This document shows, one piece after another, positions 57,301 to 64,000 of a DNA stretch of 64,000 bases (position 1 is its first letter; the number at the start of each line of letters is the position of its first letter). Where the stretch lies: the NCBI GenBank assembly GCA_034509755.1, contig CM067547.1:51779359-51843358 (forward strand), written 5' to 3'. Source of the stretch: Anisodus tanguticus. Lineage: Eukaryota > Streptophyta > Magnoliopsida > Solanales > Solanaceae. Position numbers and translations under genes: made by a program. The notes beneath the pieces were generated by a model, which saw only the letters and a program-made list of their open reading frames with translations, had not been told where the DNA came from and searched no databases.

Positions 57301-58250
57301 CATGTTTGCCTAAATAACAAGAAACACAGTGCTAGGCAAGTTTCCCATTATTACATTTGATAAGATTATTGCCTCTAAGAAAATTAGAAACTGGGTGCCT
57401 GGGTGGCCAAGCCGATTATGCCAAGTGGATGGAGATATAGCAACGAGAGTGACGGGAGAGCATGATCCGGCAACAGAGGTCAATCGGAATGGATAGAGAT
57501 CCCCGTGCTATTGCATATCGTAAGATGGGTTCCCCGTACAAAGATCCTTCATAGTAAAACCAAACGGGTCAAACTCAACAGAGACAGAATTATCACAAGT
57601 AAATTTGCGGACATAAATTAGGTTCTTGATGATATTTGGTGCATACAGGACATGTTTAACGAAAAAACGGATGTGGTGGTTGTGTGTAGGAGGTACCATA
57701 GTCCTGTATTGGAATGCGATGATCATTGCCAACAGTAATGTATTGAGAATGCTTTAATCGAAACAGTGTAGGAATAATACCTGCAGAGCGAGTGAGGTGA
57801 GATGTAGCTCCCGAGTCCATGTACCAATTATCGTCGGGTTGCTGCAAGTTCAGACTTCTAAAGTCCTTGCCCAAATTAGATGGGGACAGACCGGTTGATG
57901 GCTGCATGTACTGGGCCTGAGTGAAGTGGGCCTGAGGCATCTGGTATGAGGCTGCCGAGATGTTGGGGAGGGGCCCAACAACCCCTGTTGGTTGTATGAG
58001 AATTGGGCGGCACCTGGGCAGGTACTGAGGCCCAGTTCGGAAGCTAGAACTGTGTATCTGGGCCAGTCCACTGAGAGTATGGACTATGGACTGGGTTGCG
58101 GCTGTTGTGAGTGTTGCTGCTGGCCGCGGCCCTTTCCACGTCCTTTGTCACCTCTGCCGCCGCGGCCTCTGCCTCCCTTGCCGCCGCGGTTCTGCCGATG
58201 CTGAGTATTTTCGGGGGGGGGGGGGGCTAGCGGCAATGTTATTTTGAGGA
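54380..58250 (-). pseudogene. Copia pol remnant (protease, integrase, RT, RNase H)
   Basis: Protease WYMDSGATSHLTRSAG at about 57815. GAG-pre-integrase NLIYVRKFTCDNSVSVEFDP near 57590. Integrase fragments between 57060 and 56526 (MSEYILNILPTSTLHNMTQI). RT with MHQLDVKNVFLHGDLKEIVY near 55577 and ALQYLTFTRP at 55010. RNase H with YCDNICVIYLSHNPVQHQRT near 54600. Many stops and frame shifts separate them. A GT-rich stretch at 55940-56500 (linker between integrase and RT) is unusually repetitive. Confidence 0.85.
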
Positions 58251-58263
58251 AGTGTTTCGACTA

Positions 58264-58947
58264 CTAACGCCTTTTGGTCGTTCTCGACGGGTTTCTTTGC
58301 AGCAACAATTGTGAGCGGTCCTTGTTGAAACTGGGTAATGGATCATCATGTTGTATCATGGTGGCCAAAGTGTCATATTTACCTTTTGGGAGGCCTGCAA
58401 CTAGTTGTAAGACCATATTTGTTTCAGAAACGGGTGAGCCGACGTTGGATGGTTGATCCGCCACAAGTTTCAACTGTTTGAAATAATCAGTCATGTTGGA
58501 GAAATTTTCAAGACGTGTATTATTAAATTGTTCCTCCAAATACACAACACGAGTGTGCTTGTTATCTTGAAAAATTTCCTCCAACCGAAGCCATAAATCG
58601 CGGGTCGAGGCGCCTAATTTCATTATAGTAAGGAGCAAGTTTTGAGAGATACTACTATATATCCATTGTTTGATTGCGGCATCAAGACGAAGCCATGTAG
58701 TGTCGTCAACCTCAGGTGGGCGAGGGAAAGAGTCGTCGATATGGTCAAGCACGTTGTAGACACATGCATGAATACATAAGAGTTTAACCCATGAGGAATA
58801 TTTACTGTTTTCTTGATCAAGAATAATTGGGAGGCAGTTCTTGATGTTGGTGACGGAGAGGGGTGGATGAACTGAGGGAGAAAATGATGATTTTGGTATG
58901 GCAGGGGTGACAACAGTTGAGGATGAGGCCACTGTGGGAGGAGTCAT
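58264..58947 (-). CDS. Copia gag, open frame
   Basis: 227 codons from MTPPTVASSSTVVTPAIPKS, with the plant Copia gag pattern WIYSSISQNLLLTIMKLGAS and LRLEEIFQDNKHTRVVYLEE. Unlike the pol part it is uninterrupted up to 58264. A Gly/Arg-rich tail follows in another frame after a 15-base G run at about 58214, which probably caused the shift. No zinc knuckle seen. Confidence 0.85.
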   Translation of the reverse strand: MTPPTVASSSTVVTPAIPKSSFSPSVHPPLSVTNIKNCLPIILDQENSKYSSWVKLLCIHACVYNVLDHIDDSFPRPPEVDDTTWLRLDAAIKQWIYSSISQNLLLTIMKLGASTRDLWLRLEEIFQDNKHTRVVYLEEQFNNTRLENFSNMTDYFKQLKLVADQPSNVGSPVSETNMVLQLVAGLPKGKYDTLATMIQHDDPLPSFNKDRSQLLLQRNPSRTTKRR

Positions 58948-59115
58948 TATAGTGGATGAATTTTAATGGAGTAGGAGAAGAGAGACGAGAAGAAAATATT
59001 AAAGGAATGGTGGTTATCTCGGCCAAAGGTGGCCGCCGGTAGTAGTCCGAAATGGGGGTGGGAGGGGGGGGGGGGACACAGCTCACAGAAACCCGGGTTT
59101 TGTCTTCTGATACTA

Positions 59116-59290
59116 TGTAAGATTGTAACAATTTCTCTTGGGGAGTATTCTTATTATTACAATATATATATATATACATATTGTGTACAAGAGAAGAATC
59201 CTAATTCGGTAAGGATCCTAATATATCATAAATATACAGTATTTATAATTACACAATATATGATGAATATATGTAGAATATTCGCTAATA
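59116..59290 (-). repeat. 5' LTR (right), 175 bp
   Basis: Partner of 54194-54360 with a longer TATATATA run. It ends at TTCGCTAATA, directly before the CTTAT duplication. Confidence 0.88.
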
Positions 59291-59706
59291 CTTATCCTAC
59301 TCCAGAAATAGCGGCTCGAGCTCATGATGTTGGTGCATTAGCACTCAGAGGTAATCTAGCGACTTAAATTTCGCCGACTCCCTTTGGTGGTTGTCGGTGC
59401 CGGTATCAAAGGATCCAAAATAATTACGCCAGGCCGCTGTTAAGCGGTCGAAGCGTTTTCTCGGGATTCTTGTGAATTAGTTGGAATAGAATGTATGAAT
59501 ATGAAGTTAATTAGACTGAGGCAGTAAAGTACCAAGAGAATATTGTTATAGGTGGGGACAATGAAAGTGACAATGATTTTGTGGCTTAGGAATTGAATAA
59601 CATAAAAAAAATATGGAGATGGGAAGCATTTTATGTTGTAATTGGGGAGACAATAATGAAATGTTTGAAATAGAGGGATCATCATGGCAAGAAAGTGAGG
59701 TTTAAG
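59291..59706 (+). pseudogene. CBF: CBF/DREB1 pseudogene, 3' part
   Basis: Continues the copy cut at 54193: YPTPEIAARAHDVGALALRG, then a one-base shift after LAT leads into stops. C-terminal remnants include a GAATTAGTTGGAATAG stretch (ELVG region, 59475) and TTATGTTGTAATTGGGGAGA (the LCCNWEENN region of the intact copy, 59630). It decays as non-coding sequence. Confidence 0.88.
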
Positions 59707-59795
59707 TGTCTTTCCGGAGTTATTGTGATTGATTGATTGTACTAATAACATTTGTTAGAAAACTTTTTATTATACCTTTTAACATTCTTAGGTTT

Positions 59796-60388
59796 CAGAA
59801 ACAGCCTCTTTACCCAATAAAGTTAGAGATAAGATCTGCTTTATATTTTATCTTTTTCAAATCTCACTGATGGGATAACACTGAGTATGTTATTGTTGTT
59901 GTAGGCAATGTGAAGAATTTTTAAATTATTATTGTAATTTAATAATGTATAAATGTTGAATGACTTCTTTTATAAGTGAAAATAATTTAACTTTAAAAGT
60001 GCAGCCCGATGCACTAAGATCCCGCTATGCGTGGGGTCTGGGAAAGAATCGGACCACAAGGGTTTATTGTACGAAGTCTTATCTTAAAAATAATTTAATT
60101 TTGAATTTCTTATTTATCCCCCATGTTTAACAGATGCATCAAGCTCCAAAAGTCTTGGTCTAAAACTCCTAAATCCCATGCCCATTTAAGACATACTCTC
60201 AGTTTCAATTTAGGTGGTACATTTTTCTTTTTTGTTTGTCTCGATAAGAATGATATATTTAATTACCATAACAATAACAACAGACCAGTGAAATCTCACA
60301 ATCGGGTATGGGGAAGATAGAATTATACAGACCTTGCCCCTACATTGGAAGGTAGAAATGTTATTTCCGGTATACCCTCGGCATAAGG
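59796..60388. mobile_element. Three SINE fragments
   Basis: 59796-59903: TS-type, plus orientation (ACAGCCTCTTTACCC...GGGATAACACTGAGTATG and TTGTTGTTGT tail). 60003-60083: a second family, GCACTAAGATCCCGCTATGC and GGACCACAAGGGTTTATTGT. 60266-60388: TS-type, minus orientation (ACCATAACAATAACAACAGA at its tail, TACAGACCTTGCCCCTACAT in the body). All are partial. Confidence 0.65.
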
Positions 60389-60619
60389 ACAATTTATTTA
60401 AATATTTTTAAAAAAATTTAACTTTAAACTTATTATTTTATCCTTAATGATGATTTATAATCACAAATTTATATATGACTTGTTATTACCACAAGTTTCA
60501 CAAATATTTTTTCTTAAATTTTGTATCAAGTCAAACACTACCACATTAAAATAACAAGGGAGTATAAGGTGTCTTCTTGGAATTTAGTGATATCCTTAAA
60601 TAACAGTATATTTAAGTAC

Positions 60620-61021
60620 ATGAGAAGAAACAAGATAGCCAACATATCTCTATTGGTTGATGTATCGCAACTTGAAAGATTTCTCCTCATTATTCTCATA
60701 GTACAAAAACAAAATGACACGTTATTGTCATTACTGGAATTTCTTGTTTCCGCGCCTCTTGATACCGAGACCCCGTTAATCTCTTGCAAGGCACACAAGG
60801 ACCTTAGTAATCCACCCTGTCTTTCATGTGAGGTGTCTAAAGACATACTATCCATACATGGAAGACCCTACAAGAAGCGTGCCCAAGAGAAAATGAACGT
60901 AATAAATGATCCACCCATTCAATGTTCATTTTTTATTTGTACTATGAGAAATGAGGAGAAATCTTTCAAGTTGCGATACATCAACCAATAGAGATATGTT
61001 GCCTATCTTGTTTCTTCTCAT
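60620..61021. mobile_element. Fold-back element, 98-bp inverted arms
   Basis: 60620-60717 and 60924-61021 are inverted copies, nearly perfect over ATGAGAAGAAACAAGATAG, CAACATATCTCTATTGGTTG and GAAAGATTTCTCCTCAT. The 206-bp centre is unique. The 156-codon open frame across it follows from the symmetry and has no domain. It looks like a MITE with long terminal inverted repeats. No target duplication identified. Confidence 0.75.
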
Positions 61022-61140
61022 ATAGGATTTGGGCCTCCATTGGTGTATATACGGCCCAGCTTTTGGAGAAGCTGGACTACACTATTGGACTACTCTTTGG
61101 GCTTTACAGTAGCCGAAATGGGTCAGTCCAGCCTAACATA
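61022..61140. other. Short spacer
   Basis: Unique sequence with a GGCCCAGCTTTTGGAGAAGC hairpin-like stretch. No gene. Confidence 0.3.
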
Positions 61141-61620
61141 TTGAAAAAGTAATACCAATGAGCGGTGGTATGCCTTTTATCATCGCGTTGAGTTATTTTT
61201 CCGCTGGACCGGTAGAGTTTAGCAACAAAGTTCTGATAGATCGGTGTGATTCCTCTACATCTAGGACACCAAAATATCAAACCACGAATGAAGAAATGTA
61301 TGAGAAAAAAACATATTGGCTAGTGATTACAAGACTTCGCAATCGAGAGCCGGCGGTCTGATTCCACCTAGTGGCGAATTAAATCAACAGAGAAAGCAAC
61401 CCTAGTGAAAGCAAGCTAGCCCCCTATGTAGGAAAGTTGGGGGAAATCCTGATGCTCCGTCAGGCATTCCTCATGCTGATTTATATACTCATCATCCCGC
61501 CGCTCCTACCAACCTTACTTACAACTAAGCAAAAAAAAAAGTTCTACATAAGAAGCCCTTTGAATAAGCGAGGCTTTTCCTATAGAAACATTTGTTGCAG
61601 GGAGCCCCACACACATATAT
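61141..61620. other. Possible organellar (mitochondrial) DNA insertion
   Basis: Base composition and wording differ from the surroundings: about 45% GC, with stretches such as GAGCGGTGGTATGCCTTTTA, GCAATCGAGAGCCGGCGGTC and AGCAAGCTAGCCCCCTATGT. It looks to me like plant mitochondrial spacer DNA. No organelle gene is recognised in it. Confidence 0.35.
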
Positions 61621-62055
61621 AATTGCAATAATATAAACTAATAAAGAGCTGGGACTTTCGAAAAAACAAAGATAGGCCTTTCTGGAGTGAGCTAGGCCAC
61701 CAATTTGTTTGGGCTATATGTTTATATGCATACTCATTCAGTTTATTCTAAATTTCATTTTGAAGAAATTGCAGGAATTCCTTCAAATGGACTGGTCTTT
61801 AATTTTTGTTCTTTAGTCTAATGGGACATAAGTTTTTTAACGGCAAAAGTCATGTGGGGCATAACTTGAAAAATATTATGATGTAAAAATATAAACTTAT
61901 GACTCGCGAAAAAATTGTTTGTCACGAGGGAAAAAAATTAAGGGCCAGCACAAAATAGGGCATAAGTGCCAATGACTCTTCCTTTTTTTTACAAAAGGAC
62001 GTTGATGTATACGAAAAAATAAACATTAAGGAATTGATAGTCCTATTTCTTGACT
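61621..62055. other. AT-rich spacer, no gene seen
   Basis: Contains simple A/T runs and no recognisable coding or bounded repeat. Confidence 0.4.
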
Positions 62056-64000
62056 TGAAAGAATTAATCCCATTGATTAATCTTATTGAATGAATCGGTA
62101 TATATACAAGTTACAATTTCCAAATATGAAAAATCATATTCCTACTAAACTTCTAATATCCTAGTTTTACATGTACAAGAATTCTACAATTATGGTAATT
62201 ATACAACATAATTTAATACTTCTATTTATGGTACAAGACTAGTCAAAATCGTGTATATCATAGGGATATACACAGTATATTCTATCACACCCTCGAAGTC
62301 ATAGCGGGCGGTTGTCGTACGCTGAGACTGTCCCTAAAATCATCAAATAAAACCGAAGGAAGGCCCTTCATAAAGATGTCAACAATTTGGTACCGCGAGG
62401 GCACATGTAAGACGCGTACTTGTCCACGAGCTACATTTTCGCGAACAAAGTGAATAACCATCTCGATATGTTTAGTGCGTTGATGTTGGACCGGATTGCC
62501 AGAAAGATAAACTGCACTAACATTATCACAGTAGACCAAGGTAGCTTGCTGAATAGGAAAGCGTAGTTCTAACAAAAATTACGCAGCCAACATGATTCTG
62601 ACACCACATTCGACACGCCTCGATACTCGGCCTCTGCACTGGATCTTGATAATGTAGCTTGTCATTTTGCATACCACGAGACCAATTTATCCCCAAGAAA
62701 CATACAATAACCAAAAGTCGAACGTCTGGTATCAGGACAACCACCCCAATCAGCATCTGTATAAGACACAAGTGTAGAAACGAACATAGGATACAAATGC
62801 AAGCCATAATCAAGTGTGCCCTGGATGTATCATATAATGCGTTTGAGCGCATTCATATGCTCAATCGTGGATCGTGCATAAACAAATACACACATGTTGA
62901 ACTGCATAAGTAATATCAGGCCTTATGAAGGTAAGTTACTGAAGTGCCCCTGCAAGGCTGCGATAGTGGGTGTGATCCTCGAACTTAGTGCCAGATGTAG
63001 CACTCAGCTTTGGGTTAGTATCAACCGGAGTAGAAGTAGATTTACACGATGACATACTATCTCTTTCAATGATGTAAGCGACATACTTCCTTTGTGATAA
63101 AAATAGACCACCTGAATGACGAGTGACAACAATCCCCAAGAAATAACTCAAGAGTCCCAAGTCTTTCATAGCAAATTCGAAACTGAGAAGTGTCATGATA
63201 GACTTGCGCACATTATCAGACGAATCAGTCAATATAATATCATCGACATACAACAAAATGTATGCCAGAGAAGTATCACGACGATATATAAAGAGAGAAT
63301 GATCAGACCGGCTGTGAGAAAAACCAATAGAAGATACATAATCTGCAAACCTTTTATACCAAGCCTGTGGGGCATGCTTATGTCCATACAAGGAATTCTT
63401 CAGCAAACAGACATGATGAGGATGATTGGGATCTCGAAAACCCAAGGGCTGATGCATATAAACTGTCTCCTTAAGATTACCGTGTAAAAATGCATTTTTC
63501 ACATCCAACTGATGAATGAGCCATGCTTTTGAGAGAACCAAACTGAGAACAGTATGAATAGTAGCTGGTTTGACCACCGGACTAAATGTTTTACCACAAT
63601 TCATGCCAACCTGTTGAGTTTTACCATCACCTATAAGACGAGCCTTACGCCTCTCAAAAGAACCGTTAGAATTTTCTTTATGAGTAAAAATCTACATAAA
63701 CCGAATAATATTAACACCAGAAGGACAACTCCCACGTCTTATTTTTAATAAGAGCATTATATTCGTCAGTCATAGCTAATTTCAAATTTAGATCATTTAA
63801 TAGGGACACACGGTTACGCGGGAGGGCGAATTTAAGGACATTAGAATCGAGATTAAATATCCATTTTGGTTTAAAAATACCCCTTTAACTACGAGTAATG
63901 GGCCTTTGACTACAGGAGGAATTGGATGGATTTTGGGCAATATGTGGAACGGGGACGGACTGGCCAGCAGGCCCAACAACTGGAACATGAACAGTAATAA
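62056..64000 (-). mobile_element. Copia retrotransposon, continues beyond the window
   Basis: 3' LTR at 62056-62287 (minus strand TGATAGAATATACTG to ATTCTTTCA), polypurine tract GACTTCGAGGGTG at 62300-62288, then RNase H and RT read from left to right in reverse order. The 5' part and 5' LTR lie beyond 64000. The LTR end TTCTTTCA is like that of the element at position 1-2114, so they may be one family. Confidence 0.88.
62285..64000 (-). pseudogene. Copia RT and RNase H remnant (incomplete at window end)
   Basis: RT at 63604-62936 has IHQLDVKNAFLHGNLKETVY, the catalytic YVDD in LLYVDDIILTDS, and TPVDTNPKLSA. It is nearly intact for 222 codons. RNase H is split into 62852-62526 (frames shifted) and 62575-62285 with YCDNVSAVYLSGNPVQHQRT and TKHIEMVIHFVRENVARGQV. 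The integrase-RT linker beyond 63797 is frame-broken. Closely similar in layout to the Copia in the CBF pseudogene, but a different copy. Confidence 0.85.

Larger units (their letters stand above)
54194..59290 (-). mobile_element. Copia retrotransposon inserted in the CBF pseudogene
   Basis: 5097 bp with target duplication CTTAT (54189-54193 and 59291-59295). LTRs are short: 54194-54360 and 59116-59290. The minus-strand primer-binding site TAGTATCAGAAGACA is at 59115-59101 and the polypurine tract ACTGAGGGGGTG at 54372-54361. Domain order right to left on the minus strand is gag, protease, integrase, RT, RNase H. Frames are broken throughout, so it is non-autonomous now. It splits an AP2 domain exactly between TY and PTPE. 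Confidence 0.93.

Noticed and set aside
58204..58228. G-quadruplex at long G runs (also C runs at 1711 and 6041, G run at 59065)
   Set aside because: Single homopolymers without the four spaced G tracts. More likely slippage or sequencing-length uncertainty.
60521..60991. 156-codon open frame as a host gene
   Set aside because: It spans the two arms of an inverted repeat, so its ends encode mirrored sequence, and it has no recognisable domain.

Overview
This is plant nuclear DNA, most likely from a member of the Solanaceae. The evidence is intron-rich genes with GT-AG splice sites, many copies of the Solanaceae TS-type SINE, nested LTR retrotransposons, abundant MITEs and a tandem cluster of CBF/DREB1 cold-response genes. 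Host coding capacity is low. I find one complete multi-exon gene, one intact single-exon gene, the last exon of a third gene, and several gene relics.

Layout: 1-2.1 kb is a deleted Copia element. From 2.6 to 14.5 kb, on the minus strand, lies a complete SPX-MFS vacuolar phosphate transporter gene (PHT5 type). It has 10 coding exons, reconstructed here to 693 aa, with introns loaded with a LINE, SINEs and MITEs. Its 5' leader is the most striking part of the window: a roughly 1.2 kb array of diverged repeats, each carrying a copy of the miR827 target complement and a splice-donor-like site. From 15.6 to 22.1 kb is a decayed Copia element. From 24.4 to 26.6 kb is a non-autonomous DNA transposon with a solo LTR inside it (perfect 5-bp target duplication). 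At 29.8-30.2 kb is a 166/21/166-bp palindrome. From 30.9 to 40.5 kb is a large coding-free LTR retrotransposon (LARD type) with 2.4-kb LTRs and target duplication GGAAG.

From 46.2 to 59.7 kb is a CBF/DREB1 cluster: a frameshifted copy (minus), an intact 257-aa copy (minus), a deletion relic (minus), and an inverted copy (plus) that is broken in its AP2 domain by a stop codon and a 5.1-kb Copia insertion with target duplication CTTAT. A CHCH-type last exon next to the first copy was duplicated along with it. From 59.8 to 61.6 kb are SINE fragments, a 98-bp-arm inverted repeat and a stretch that looks organellar. From 62.1 kb to the window end is another Copia element, which continues past position 64000.

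Functionally the two living loci are separate. PHT5 would store phosphate in the vacuole and appears to be under miR827 control. CBF would activate CRT/DRE cold and dehydration genes. Everything else is mostly mobile DNA and its remains.
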